DNA from: Hsuehochloa calcarea
Taxonomy: Eukaryota; Streptophyta; Magnoliopsida; Poales; Poaceae
NCBI GenBank assembly: GCA_036346395.1
Contig: CM070606.1
Span: 15,734,915 to 15,798,914, forward strand
Direction: 5' to 3'
Length of the DNA: 64,000 bases
The notes beneath the pieces were generated by a model that was not told the origin of the DNA, ran no database searches, and saw nothing but the letters and a program-made list of their open reading frames with translations. A program made the position numbers and the translations under genes. Shown in pieces: positions 1 to 10,490 of the stretch. Each line of letters begins with the position of its first letter. The first letter of the stretch is position 1.

Positions 1-1404
1 TTCCCAGAAAACTGCAAGATTCCCACAGGAATTTCGTAGGAAACCCCACATCCACTGAGAATGGATGTTTCCTTTCCTAGGGAATTCCAGCGTTCCAAAT
101 GGGGTAAGTAAATTGACTGTAGTATATTTAATCTATCCAATTCACAAATACAGCAATTAGGCTTTACTGAATTATCACATCAACCATGAAAGGAAAAATA
201 ATAGAAAATTTTGCTAGAAAGTACAATGTTAATCAGAGAAAGAAAGGAATGGCATTGGAAATTCCATTTTAATCAGGTAAAAACAAACATTGAGAATTCT
301 TACTTAACCAGACTTAGAAATGGTGGATGGCTTTGTTCCTATAAAAAATGACCTTTTCCTTATGGTAGTTTTAGAAAGATAAGGGGACAAGAGTGTACCT
401 ATGTCTGGTTAATTTTCTCTCAAATAACATAAGTGTTATCAAATGGTGGGTCCAGTTCAAGACTAATTCTAAACATGGTTAAAAATAGTCCATGGAAAGC
501 AAAAAAAATTTACATCTGTACTGAATGGTGTACTAGAACCGCATTCTGACCAAAATTGCCAGTCAAGGGCTGTTTAAAACTCTTTAGACTTTAGCTTACA
601 TTGTTTCCGGAAGGTGAGATTGCACTGGAGGACCCTCCACACATTGGAGCAATATAGCCCCTCTACTTGGAATTGTATACAACAACCCTCTAATATATGG
701 TGTAGAATTTTAAGTACTGTACACTGGGAATACCACGTCAGATTGCAACCTCCATGTATGCATTACAGCAATGGCAAGGTTGACATGGTGCTCTAACCGT
801 CATCTTTTTTTCCTGTCTAGTATTTTCTTCTCATTTACCCTTGAACCTATCTCTTCACCGAAAATTAGCCAAACTCTGTGAATTTCGAACAGCCATGTCC
901 TGAAATGGGAAAAAACTACATTTCCTTCACAAAAGTTCACCTATGCATTTTTATCTGATGTTTGCATTCCCAGTTATCAGTACTTATTGCTTAATGGGTC
1001 CCGTCGTCTTTTCCCTGAAAGAAGAGCATGGTTGCAACGTTCTACAAGGTAGGGGAGGTCATAGTAAGCAAGACTGCATTTGAAAGTGGAGGGGCTAGAT
1101 AAGCTCCGATGAGTAAATTAGACTGCCCTTTGGTGTTATGTTGCTTTTCTTCTGGAAATATTGTACTCCACATATTCTATAATCTATAAATTAAACTGCC
1201 CACATCTTTAGTCTGATTTTTCATCTGAGTGCTACATCTTTAAATTTCATAGATCAGATCCAGATATTTCAAAATAATACCAATTAGATCCTACATCTTT
1301 CAAAGTCATATCCATCGGGTATATTTGGTTACATATACGTAACATCAGCGCTAATTTGAACATCCAGGTTGCAAATACGCTGACATGAATAGACACACAC
1401 CTAT
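1..1404. other. AT-rich sequence, no gene recognised
   Basis: No frame here has convincing codon structure or a recognisable domain; the longest (614-796, plus) is 60 codons with no family resemblance. If the minus-strand metallophosphoesterase gene at 6639-6927 is still intact, its later exons must lie in this direction, so this could be intron, but I could not find an exon with matching motifs. Low-complexity A/T tracts are common. Confidence 0.4.
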
Positions 1405-1580
1405 AACAATGATTTTTTCGTAACCAATTTTCTGAAAGAAGTTCAAAAATTGTAACGTACCATAATTATTAAAAAGATTGTTAGAAAATATATCTGGAAG
1501 CCGTGTGGCTTCCCATGTTGACGTATCTAGTTATATGAATGTTTAATTTAGCACTAGCACTGCATATATAACGATCTTTT
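1405..1580 (+). repeat. Short direct repeat, copy 1
   Basis: This segment recurs in diverged form at about 2122-2266, continuing at 6168-6195 beyond an inserted retroelement. Shared blocks include the stretch around 'ggcttcccatgttga' and the end 'gcatatataacg'. The second copy carries the copia-type element, so this copy acts as an approximate empty site and helps fix that insertion point. Confidence 0.65.
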
Positions 1581-1590
1581 TAGTAAATTT

Positions 1591-2013
1591 CAGAAAACAC
1601 CAGGTTTTACAATTTTTCAAAGAAACCCTAGGTTTTGGGGCAAAATGTTTCAAAAACACCATATACATCACCTAGGTCGTCCAATACATGCACGCAGCAT
1701 GCCCAGTCGCCCTGCTGTGTAGCTGGTCACGCCACCACCTCGGTAGTTGGTGTCACTACTGCTGGGCCTTGCGTCGCTGCCTCTGCCGTCGCCAGTGGGA
1801 GAGAGAGGAGAGAGAGGCGTATAGGGGTGTATTGCAAGGCTCACCAATGCGTGTATAAGCGGGATAATACCAGGTAGTTTTATTACATACCAGTATCTGG
1901 CACAAATCTCAGAGCAAAATGGATGGCTAGACAGTGTACCTGAGTTTTTCTGAAACTATTGCCACAAAACCTGGGGTTCCTTGAAAAAAATTGTAAAACC
2001 TGTTGTTTTGCAT
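1591..2013. repeat. Inverted-repeat (foldback-like) segment
   Basis: An arm at about 1591-1655 is imperfectly the reverse complement of about 1941-2013 (shared core 'caggttttacaattttt'). The spacer of about 290 bp includes a (ga)n-rich patch near 1800. It could be a degraded foldback or MITE-like element; no clear target duplication was found. Confidence 0.5.
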
Positions 2014-2059
2014 TATCTTTGCCTCAAAAGTGGAAACCTGTTGTTTTATGAAATTTACT

Positions 2060-2266
2060 CTTTTATTTTTGTTTGTTTGGAACAAAAGGGATCCAAATAA
2101 TATAGCTTTGAAAATTGTTATAACAACGATTTTCATAACAAACTTTCCAAAAGTTCAAAAATTGTAAAGTACTGTAATTATTAAAAAGATTGTTAGAAAG
2201 TCTATCTAGAAGCCATGTGGCTTCCCATGTTGATGTATCTATTTATATGAATGTTTAACTTAGCAC
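2060..2266 (+). repeat. Repeat blocks X1 and Y2, left of the copia insertion
   Basis: The first half (about 2060-2120, around 'ggaacaaaagggatcc') is matched at 6200-6262. The second half (2122-2266) matches 1405-1560. The blocks therefore form an imperfect X-Y tandem arrangement that was split by the retroelement at 2267-6167. Bases 2262-2266 (agcac) are the left target duplication. Confidence 0.6.
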
Positions 2267-2413
2267 TGTTATGAATATTGTGTGTATATTCATGAGGCCT
2301 AATGGGCGATATATATAGGGAGTACAAAGGGATATTACAAGAGAATATGCCATACATATATAAGGATATACAAAAGGCATATAAGGAAATACAAAGGAAT
2401 TCCTAGTCTAACA
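2267..2413 (-). repeat. 3' LTR of copia-type element 1
   Basis: This 147-bp repeat pairs with 6021-6167, with scattered differences. On the minus strand it starts TGTTAGACTAGG and ends CATAACA. It contains TATATATA-rich sequence and the block 'cgcccattaggcctc', which is shared with other LTR stubs in the window. Confidence 0.85.
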
Positions 2414-2427
2414 CCCCCCTCAAATAC
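2414..2427 (-). other. Polypurine tract of copia-type element 1
   Basis: On the minus strand the sequence immediately before the 3' LTR reads TTTGAGGGGGG, a typical plus-strand primer. The same tract lies in the same position in the element at 8801-10926. Confidence 0.75.
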
Positions 2428-2689
2428 AAAGCGTGTGCAATAACATTGCATTTGGAAATAGTTAACACTAAAATAGGGAAAATTCAAAATCCGAGTCTTG
2501 ATAATGTCGTCGTAGCGTGCGACTCTTGGAACATATGTTGAGTATCAAAAGATCTCCCATCCAGGGTTAAATGACGACCATAAAGCACAAAGTGCATGAC
2601 TTAGACGAAACTCAAAAATATAGTGTTATGGACTTAGATGGACTCAAAGGGAAAAAGTACTCAAAAGAGTAACAGATACTGGCAACACC

Positions 2690-3420
2690 CGCCTTTTTTC
2701 CCAATCTCCACCGACTCCCCCTCTCTCTCTGTTTTCTCAATCTCCACCAACTCCCCTCTCTATGTGTTCTCAATCTCCACCGACTCCTCTCCCATCGCCT
2801 AGCGGCTCCATGGGCCGAATCGGGAGGCGGCGTCGATCTCCGGGGTGAGAGGCGGAGGAGGCGGATCAAGGCATCCACGGGAGTAGGAGCTCGGGGAGGC
2901 GGCAGATCCAAGTCGGCAGCGGCACGAGGTCGAGGCGGCTAGAGCTCGAGCTAGAGCTTGGGGTCGTGGGAGGCTCGGCGGCGGTCCAGTCTGAGGTATC
3001 TGGCGATGGAGTACCACAGGTGGCGGCGGCTCAACTGGGCGGCGACATGGATCTAGAGCGGCGGAAAAGCACCAGCGGCGGCGGTAGGAGCATAAGCGAG
3101 GTGGCCGAGGAGCCGGTGCGGAGGAGGCGCCTCTCGAGTGCAAGACGCTCGCCTCGGGCGGCGTCAACGTTGTCTTCTCCCCATTCCGCTGGATCCGTCT
3201 TCCTCCTCTACTCCAACGGTGACGACAAGCTCGACCTCCAGGCGACGTCAGGTAGAAGCGGTGTGGATCGGGTGTGGCCGCCCACCGACGCCTTGAAGCG
3301 GCGAGAGATGTCCGACAGCGACGGAGAGACCCAGATCTCGCTGGATCCGCCGATGAGTGTTGTTAATTTGAGGGCTTTTTAGTAATTTCTCATTTGTGTG
3401 CTTTTTCCTCTTCAATTTGG
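2690..3420. other. GC-rich, exon-like block inside element 1, unrecognised
   Basis: The composition rises sharply over about 2780-3350, with GGC/GCG-rich triplets like a grass first exon or 5' UTR. Overlapping frames occur on both strands (for example 2966-3382 plus and 2799-3167 minus), but none gives a recognisable domain. It may be a captured gene fragment or just the GC-rich leader of a retroelement. I assign no function. Confidence 0.35.
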
Positions 3421-3908
3421 ATTCGATTTTGAGGCTTTTGAGAGCTACTGATCTGTCGTGACTCAACCCGGTATCATCAGTGGTGAGGACTGATTTCTCC
3501 TCCGTGCGCATCCTGGTTCCTCTTTTGCTTTCTCTTCTCTTTTGAGTTTGCATCAGTGGTGAGGGATTTGTCTGGTGACATTTGAGGTGGAAATTTAGTT
3601 GGCCTTGGATTGATCTTAGTGTGAGAAGGAGGCTTTTAGGTGTAGATATTTGATGCTCTGTGGGTGCTTCGGCCGGAGCATTTGTTGGTGGTCTTGAGCG
3701 GCACTTTCTCTGTACCTCAACTTCGTGATTCGGTGTGTCTCGAAGTACGAGGATCGGCACAGTATCTCTGCCAACCTCATCTATATTGCGCGCCACAGCG
3801 AGGCGCTAGGTTTTCTGAGACAACATCTATTGACGTGCCTTGCCTGGTTCATCTCAGTAGCTTTCAGTGATATCTGCTCTGTGAGTATATTTGTGATCCT
3901 TATCACTT

Positions 3909-3946
<38 letters not shown>

Positions 3947-4676
3947 GCTAGTTGAAATATTTGATCTGTCAATGGGTTGATTTTTGTGACTAGTACTGGG
4001 AGATATATTGCAAAGAAATATATGTGGGCTTGCTCTCTGCTCTGTGATGATAATGGTCAACTACTGAAATTGAACTGATAATCAAAGCATACTTGAGCTC
4101 TAGGTAGAATATTGACTACTGTCTCAATTGTCTCATTGATCTCCTGTTAGTCATCCTGTTACTTTCGAGTGTGTATGGATATATTAAACCTTCTGGTTCT
4201 ATTGCTCTGTAGTAATTCAATTTTATTACTGGCATTATTGGCATTATTGCTGAACTTGTATTTTTTGTGTTAATCATACGTTGAGAGTTATCAAGTTCTT
4301 GTTGGTTCATTGGAGTACTGTTTGTGATCACATCTGATCTCCTGTTTGGCCGAAAGTTTATTATGTGGTCTTTTTTCTTTGAGATCTTTTGACAAATTAG
4401 TCAAATATTATTTAGAGCTCAAATTTTGAATCCAGATTGTCGTGTTTAATTAATGAAGAGTATAAACTCTAGTGTTGAGAAGGCCAGGGTTAAAATCTTG
4501 TGCAACTCCACATTTGAGAGCAATATAAAAATATCAAATCTTAGCTTTATGCTGATTTCATTTGCACACATGTTGTATGTGTTGAGCATATTATTCTTTT
4601 TAGATGACTTGGAAGAATTACATAAGTATATGTTAATTTGGTCATTTAAATTCTGCTGGAATTATGCTCTAATGAT
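3421..4676. other. AT-rich interior of element 1, no gene recognised
   Basis: No coding frame can be supported here. The segment contains an AT dinucleotide run at 3912-3941 and otherwise intron-like or leader-like sequence. A 151-codon plus frame that starts at 4453 becomes gag-like only after about 4759, so its first 100 codons are probably chance. Confidence 0.4.
3912..3941. repeat. (AT)n microsatellite
   Basis: A perfect AT dinucleotide run of about 15 units lies inside copia-type element 1. It could be used as a length-polymorphism marker. Confidence 0.9.
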
Positions 4677-4735
4677 ATTTAAATATGCCAAAATTAATTC
4701 TGAAAGATTGCTAAAACCGTATATTTTACAACAAT
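4677..4735 (+). repeat. 59-bp direct repeat, left copy
   Basis: This copy matches 5799-5857 with about three mismatches. The two copies bracket the plus-strand gag-protease fragment. The left copy lies 24 bp upstream of the gag start, so it is probably part of a copia leader. Confidence 0.85.
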
Positions 4736-4758
4736 TCAGAAAAACTATATCTCAAGAA

Positions 4759-5804
4759 ATGGCTTCATCGTCACATGTCGTTAAGCCGGAAGTGTTTGAC
4801 GGTGCCAACTTCAAACGTTGGCAGGCTAAAACTAAGTTATGGTTGACTGGCCTCAGACTTTTTTTGGGTCATTTCGAATCCTCCGATGTTCCCTTTGGAA
4901 ACCGCTGAAATGACACGGTGGGAGGATGCGAACAACTCGGTCTTAGCTCAGCTGTTAGTAGTCTTATCCAACCGATTGTTCGACGTATATGTTAATTTCG
5001 GTAATGCTAAACAACTCTGGGACGAGCTGGATGAGATGTATTCCAAAGGGGATAATGGAAATGAGACCTTTATTCTTGTTGCATACTTGAATTATAAGAT
5101 GGTAGGCAGGCATCGGTGATGGAGTAGCTCCACGAGCTTCAACTCCATGTCGTGATTTAAATTAGTTCGATTGTCTCCTACGAGAGAATTTTCAAGTAAG
5201 CGTCATCTTGGCTAACTTACGGCCCTCGTGGTAGGACTTTGTGACTGCTCGAAGACATATAAAATAGTGTTTGACACTCAATAAGTCATCAACAACTATT
5301 AATGTCGAAGAGTGAGCTAGAGCCATGATGTGAGAGGTAAGACTCGAGTCCAAACTCATCGGTGGAGGTCAAGAGTGCTGGAGGCTCTAGGAAGCCAAAG
5401 TTCAAGAATCAGCCTCAAATCAAGATACAAGGAAAAAAAATGAAGAAGGAGGACATTATCTGCTTTGTGTGCGAAGTGGCTGTCATAAAGCCAACCATTG
5501 CCGCGATCATAAAGGCAAGGGTCCTTCTCCTGCTCAGCATAAGGGCTGAAAGGTCGAAGTGAATGTCGTACTGGATAACTCCAGTTCTGATGGGTATGTA
5601 CTTCAGGCCTTGATGGCAAATCCATCTATTGATTGGTGGATTGATACAGGTGCTACTAGACATATATGTGCTGATCACTCGTGTTTTTCTTCATTTCAGG
5701 GCGAAGCTGGTAGATCCATCCTAATGGGTAACGGAGTCACTGCTTCAGTACGTAGGATTGGACAGGTTTGCTTGAAGCTCACTTCAGGCAAAACACTCAT
5801 TTAA
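4759..5804 (+). pseudogene. Broken copia gag-protease fragment, nested in opposite orientation
   Basis: This is the start of a Ty1/copia polyprotein. The reading starts at an ATG (4759) with a typical gag N-terminus, including the block FDGANFKRWQAK and a later LWDEL segment near 5010. The frame shifts near 4890, and a zinc knuckle (CFVC, then in another frame HKANHC) lies at about 5458-5515. A protease region follows, with the active-site motif DTGATRHIC near 5650 and a downstream MGNG. The sequence stops at 5804, before integrase and reverse transcriptase. It carries several frameshifts and stops and cannot make a working protein. It is on the plus strand although the surrounding LTR element is minus, so it came from another element. 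Confidence 0.85.
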
Positions 5805-5857
5805 ATATGCCGGAATTAATTCTGAAAGATTGCTAAAACAGTATATTTTACAACAAT
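5799..5857 (+). repeat. 59-bp direct repeat, right copy
   Basis: Near-identical partner of 4677-4735, starting exactly where the protease similarity ends. The pair could have arisen by template switching during reverse transcription or by a tandem duplication followed by deletion. Confidence 0.85.
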
Positions 5858-6008
5858 GAGGGTTGATTGAAGATGAAGATGCTGCTGCTATTGCTTCTAC
5901 GAGGAACGACTACTACTAAGACTAATGTCGCCGCCCCTGGGAGTGGAGATTGCTCCTCCCTGGGGAAGTGGACAGCGGAAGAGGATGAAGGCTAGGTTTT
6001 GAACCTTA

Positions 6009-6020
6009 CCTTTGATACCA
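6009..6020 (-). other. Primer-binding site of copia-type element 1
   Basis: On the minus strand TGGTATCAAAGG follows the 5' LTR without a spacer. It differs in two bases from the initiator-methionine tRNA site TGGTATCAGAGC present in the sister element at 8943. Confidence 0.8.
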
Positions 6021-6167
6021 TGTTATGAATATTATGTGTATATTCATGAGACCCAACGAATGATATTTATAGGAAGTACAAGGTGGTATTAAAATAGAAT
6101 ATGCCATACATATATTAGGAAATACAAAAGATATATAAGGAAATACAAAGGAATTCTTATTCTAGCA
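6021..6167 (-). repeat. 5' LTR of copia-type element 1
   Basis: Partner of 2267-2413. Its minus-strand start (TGCTAGAATAAG) has drifted from the TGTTAG of the other copy, which fits an old insertion. The 5-bp duplication agcac follows at 6168-6172. Confidence 0.85.
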
Positions 6168-6262
6168 AGCACTACCATTGCATATATAACGGTTTTTTGT
6201 TTGTTTGTTTGGAACAAAAGGGATCCGATTGATATAGCTTTGAAAAATGTTGACTGATGAAA
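6168..6262 (+). repeat. Right remainder of the repeat split by element 1, plus block X2
   Basis: Starts with the target duplication and continues with 'gcatatataacg', the expected end of the repeat broken at 2266. It is followed by a second copy of the block around 'ggaacaaaagggatcc' seen at 2060-2120. Confidence 0.6.
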
Positions 6263-6638
6263 ATTGAAATAAAGATGTGGGACTTGCACTGAAAATTATA
6301 TTCCGTGAAAATCATCCACTAGAGTACGAACACTATACAGCACAAATGCGGCATGATTTCCTCGGGCTGGCACTCATTCCACAAAACTGAGCCTTTCTGT
6401 CCCTCCCTGTATCAGATTTTAGCAGCAATGCAAATGCTCAATCTATCTAAACGGTATCTTGCCGAAAGAAAAAATAAATCTAACTAATAAAACATACAAA
6501 ACACAATGAGCCTGGCAGGCTAACCTTCTCACCAAATCTAGACATAAAACCCCTCCATCGAAATGCAGCTGGGACCGAATCTTCCTAGCCCACAGCAAGA
6601 CTAGAGATGAGGAGGCACGGAGGAAGCATCAAGCATAC
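6263..6638 (-). other. Probable intron 1 of the metallophosphoesterase gene
   Basis: This stretch lies directly downstream of a good splice donor (GTATGC on the minus strand at 6638). It has no coding frame and is A/T-rich. The assignment follows only from its position. Confidence 0.4.
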
Positions 6639-6927
6639 CGGTGAGATCGCCGGTGATGAGGACGAGGGCGGGGTTCACCATGGCGAGCGCGTCACCCACG
6701 TGGCGGCGGAAGCCGGCCGCGCGGTCCGGGTGGAGGGCGCTGAGGTGGAGGTCGGACAGCTGCACCGCCCACACCACCGACCTCGGCTCGCCCGGGACCT
6801 CCACCACCCGGTGGAGGTCGTCGCCGGCGCCGTCGGGCAAGACGGGCAGCGCAAGGAAGATGATGGAGAGGAGGAGATGGGTTCGGAGGCGAGGCGCTCG
6901 CGGAAACGCCTGCCCGTCCGCGGCCAT
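6639..6927 (-). CDS. First exon of a plant metallophosphoesterase (calcineurin-like) gene
   Basis: The ATG at 6927 opens a 96-codon exon that ends at a consensus donor (G|GTATGC) with one extra base, so the intron is phase 1. Residues 15-32 are hydrophobic (LLLSIIFLALPVL), like a signal peptide or membrane anchor. Residues 52 onward match the start of the calcineurin-like phosphoesterase fold: VVWAVQLSDLHLS contains the first metal ligands (D-x-H), and VLITGDLT is the GDxx block that carries the next ligand. The order and spacing resemble the Arabidopsis protein annotated as putative metallophosphoesterase At3g03305, which I name from memory. Later exons, with the GNH and GHxH motifs, are not visible in the window. 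The gene may continue left beyond the window or may be cut off by the transposons there. Confidence 0.75.
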
Positions 6928-6985
6928 CGTCGGGTTCCTGCCGGCGCCTCAGTTGGGGGGAGTGATGAGTGTGGACGGCTCACCT

Positions 6986-6998
6986 GACCCATATATCG
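6986..6998 (-). promoter_or_regulatory. Possible TATA box of the metallophosphoesterase gene
   Basis: The minus strand reads GATATATGGG about 65 bp upstream of the ATG at 6927, a plausible TATA position for a short 5' UTR. Sequence context only. Confidence 0.3.
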
Positions 6999-7170
6999 GA
7001 GGGAGGTGTTCCACTGTTCCGTAATGTTGAGGAGGAGCTCGCGAAATTGGAGTTGCTAGGCTGCTGTCGTGCTGCCCCTGTTAGCCCCACTCGACACTCT
7101 TCGTCAAAGCACATCGTACCGCAGGCGGCAGAAATTGTCATCGTCTTCCAAAGCATCATGGCTGATCGCA

Positions 7171-7334
7171 GTTGCTCTTCGGAAAATGACTCGAGTGAGC
7201 TGAAGGAAATGATACGGATTCAATGTCACCGAACGTGCTAAACTTATGCACAGTTGCTCTTCAGAAAATGACTCGAGTGAGCTGAAGGAAATGATACGGA
7301 TTCAATGTCACCGAACGTGCTAAATCTATGCGAG
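7171..7334 (+). repeat. Tandem duplication, 82-bp unit
   Basis: The units at 7171-7252 and 7253-7334 are nearly identical (core 'gttgctcttc'), with few substitutions. This is a recent local duplication 250-400 bp upstream of the metallophosphoesterase start, in its presumed promoter region. Confidence 0.9.
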
Positions 7335-8800
7335 ACAGTGACTGTGACTCGCACAAACTAGGATCCCCATCCAAAGCCATTCCACGAGGGTGTCTAACTT
7401 ATCACGACTGGTCCCAAAGAACATAGAAAACAGTACTCGAGTCCTACAAAAACCACTCACTACAAACAAACACCGCGAAAGATCTAAATTAGTTTGTACG
7501 AAATAACAGCAGATATTTAATTATAAGTAAGTAGTTTATCACACCGATACTACTATACTAGTACGGAAAGCTGCTATGAGCAAACCAGCAAATTACAGTG
7601 ACTAATTCTACTTGGCCGAGACACAGAACAAATGTTTTCACTAGTTAAATCTAGCTGCCAGCTACTAATAACTGGTTCAGAGTTCAGCAAGATTACTAGA
7701 CCAGGTGTCACTTTAAAAAGAACAAATAAAGATCATCCATTCACAAAACGGTGCTACGCAACAGTAAAGTAAACTGGTGTGAACCAACATAGTAAACGCT
7801 GTAAAAAAAATGCTGAATTGAACTCCAGAATCTACAGCTCAGTCGCTTGCTACTACTGCTGGACCATAAGCTCACAACTGAAGATCACAAGAGAATGACA
7901 CGAACAGTAGAGCACAAACAGCTAAACTAGTGATTAGCGGAAGTATTAAAAAGGGATCGAGGATGGAAATCTCACAAGTGGACCCACCTTGTATCATCCT
8001 CTCTATCCCCCAAAGAACCTTGGAAAATACTCAGAAACTTTTCAGAAATTGAGCTCAACAATTAGCTCGCATACACAAATAGCAACCATACACTAAGAAA
8101 GGTCTCCAGGACCACTCTAAATGTAAATGCCCACAACTGAAATTCATATGTCTTAAGACATACAAATTTAAGTTGTCTCGATGAAATACACCAGAAGTTT
8201 AGAACCATGTCCATAAAAGCTGGGTGCAAAAGGCACAGTAAGAAATTTTAGAAGTGCAGAGTTTGTTCCTATGCTTCCAGTTGAAAACAAGGGAAATATT
8301 TTAATTCCAGATTTTAACAGAAGGTAAATATCGCAAAACACTAATGATACATAAATTAGTACTAATAGCAGACAACTCATTTTACTTCGTAATATATGCA
8401 AAAACAGAATGTAAACAAGTCAGTCAATCAAACGAAAGACTTACTGATGGGTCTGATGAAGAAAAGAAAGCAGCTCAGGCACAGACTTGATGCAGTGCAG
8501 AAACATAGATGGATCAACGAAGCGAACGGTCGTGCAGATATGCGCTGCCTAGAAACCTTATTGCCGCCCCCCGTGCAGGTTTTCACGGCAGCAACGGTTC
8601 AGAGATACCGCTCCTCTTCTTCACAGTGCATGTTAAGAAGAAGAGTTGACGAGATTCAAACAGCGCAATACAACAGCACAACTTTACAAAAGGAAGAAAA
8701 GAAGAAGTGGAGCAGTGGTTCTACGCGCTATGCTCTGGACGTCTCTAGGCATAGATATAGAGATGCAGACTGTAAACTAACCTGATTAAACAATCATTTA
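7335..8800. other. Intergenic-like sequence, no gene recognised
   Basis: A/T-rich with many short frames. The largest (8396-8785 plus, 129 codons) has no recognisable motif and a biased K/R/Q composition, and I do not call it. The segment ends at the left LTR of the second small copia element. Confidence 0.45.
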
Positions 8801-8942
8801 TGTTAGAGATATGTTAGAGATAGGGTGTTAGAGATATGTTAGAGATAGAATCTATCTTTAACATATCCTTGTACTCCTATATATATTGCCCTTTGGGCCT
8901 CTTCAATAATATACACACACAATTCCTACACAATTCCTAACA
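8801..8942 (+). repeat. 5' LTR of copia-type element 2
   Basis: Paired with 10785-10926. It opens with several copies of 'tgttagagata' in tandem and ends with the block 'attgccctttgggcctcttc', conserved among the small LTRs here. Confidence 0.9.
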
Positions 8943-8954
8943 TGGTATCAGAGC
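8943..8954 (+). other. Primer-binding site of copia-type element 2
   Basis: TGGTATCAGAGC, the standard initiator-methionine tRNA complement of Ty1/copia elements, follows the 5' LTR with no spacer. Confidence 0.9.
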
Positions 8955-10339
8955 GGGTTGCGAAACCCTAGCTACCGCCTACTCATCTTCCGCAGCCGCT
9001 GCCCCCAGGAGGAGCAATCTCCGCTCCCGGGGGCGGCCGGTCTCTTAGAAGTAGCAGCAGCACAATTCGGTTCGCGTCGAGCGTCTTCTGGCCGACGGTC
9101 CACGCTTGGATCCGCCACCGAGCGCCGCCCCGACGCCTCCTCTTCTCTGCCCGTCGCCATCCTCACTGGATCTGGAGGCCAGGCGACGCCCCTCGTCTCC
9201 CTCTCCGCTCGCTTGCACTTGGAGAGCGGCGCCACTGGAGGGGCCTCTTCTGCTTGCGCGGCTCCTCCGCGCCATCACTGGCGTCGCTCGGCTGCCTCCT
9301 CTCCGAGGACATCAAAGGTGAGGAGGAGGTCGCACGCGTCATGGCCGCCTACTGCACCGCTGTGGAGGCCGGCCTCAACACCGTCTATCGCCGGTGCCGG
9401 ACCCCTGCAGCACGGACGCCGCCACCGCCACGGACTCCTGCCGCCGCCTCTCTTATTCCCCCTGCGGGAGACCCGTCGCCCGGATCTAGCCATCCCTGCC
9501 TCGGATCCGCGTCTCTCCCGACAAATCCGCCGCCGCCTGGCCTTCTCCGCCGAATCCGGCCGCCGGCGCTCCGATCCGCCGCTGGCCTTGGGCTTCTTCC
9601 TGCAAGCGCCTTCTCCTCGCCGGTAGCTTCTTCTCCGTCGGATTCGCGCGACGCCGCCGCCGAGACCTGCAGTCCACGGCGGCCGCCTCGTCGCGGCCGA
9701 CCGCCTTAGATTCGGGCTTCCTCTGCCTCCTCTTGTTGAGGAGATGACGCGATCTGCGAGGCGATGAAGTCGTTGAGATCCGAGCGCATGCTGTGCGCCG
9801 GCGAGAACACCTTTCGGCGACATTGCCGCGCCCGGTACTGGACTTCAATCGATCCGGTCGATTCGCTCATTGGATTCCTCTTTCTTTGGTGGTCTTCTCT
9901 TCTCATCCGCCTGAGGCATCTCCGTCGAAGCTCATTGGTGGGTGTTGGCTTCCCTCTAGTGGCACCGGTGGGTCTTGGGTTACTGCTATCACGAGAAGGA
10001 GGATGATGGTTGGGATGCCTCGGTTGTATCCCGGGGATGAGCCTATTCGGGTGTTGAAGCTTCTCATCGGTGGAGATCAAGTCTTTGCTGCTACTATTTA
10101 CTGCTAATTATCTTTAGGTTTTTCCTGCTTTGTGTCGTTGCTTCTGTTGCGTCCATCCAAGTCCGTAGCACTCAATTTTTGAGTTCGTCTAAGCCATGCA
10201 GTCCACAAAATTTATTATCAATCATAGAAGCATATGAATTGCCTTATGCATGGCAGCAGCCGCCGCTCCCGCTACTATTTTATTCGAGCCGCTGCAAATC
10301 CGCCGCTCCAAGCGTTCAAGGCCGCCGCGCTTCTTCCAC

Positions 10340-10490
10340 ACTATGCCTTCGTTGTACTTCTTGTGTATTGCGCCGCTCTTCTTCTGCACTGCGCCTCTGT
10401 TGCGCTTCTTGTGCATTGCGTTGCGCTTCTTTTTTGCACTGCATTCGTTCTTGTTGCTTGTGCATTGCGTCGCCACCGTCTTGGGCTACG
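10340..10490 (+). repeat. Pyrimidine-rich degenerate tandem repeat
   Basis: Repeated short words such as 'gcgcttcttgtgcattgcg' alternate with variants over about 150 bp inside element 2. It creates unrelated open frames in several phases on both strands, none of which I take as genes. Confidence 0.6.

Larger units (their letters stand above)
2267..6167 (-). mobile_element. Small-LTR copia-type element 1, minus orientation, with foreign inserts
   Basis: Both ends are 147-bp direct repeats running TG..CA on the minus strand. The flanks carry a 5-bp target duplication (agcac at 2262-2266 and 6168-6172). Next to the right LTR a minus-strand primer-binding site (TGGTATCAAAGG) resembles the initiator-methionine tRNA site of Ty1/copia elements, and next to the left LTR is a G-rich polypurine tract. 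The leader (about 5870-6008) resembles the leader of the element at 8801-10926, so both belong to one family. No minus-strand coding capacity was found. Instead the interior holds a GC-rich unrecognised block, an AT microsatellite and a plus-strand copia gag-protease fragment. It is best read as a non-autonomous element that acquired foreign DNA. Confidence 0.85.

Noticed and set aside
1635..1877. 80-codon plus frame
   Set aside because: It crosses the inverted-repeat element and a (ga)n patch, and shows no motif.
4453..4758. N-terminal extension of the gag frame
   Set aside because: Composition is not gag-like and includes the 59-bp direct repeat; the ATG at 4759 fits the family start.
8396..8785. 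129-codon plus frame
   Set aside because: No family resemblance, no clear promoter or splice signals, adjacent to transposon sequence.
8958..9848. GC-rich frames (222 and 182 codons) in small copia element 2
   Set aside because: Overlapping frames on both strands, low-complexity composition, no conserved motif; the sequence is the leader and body of a non-autonomous element.
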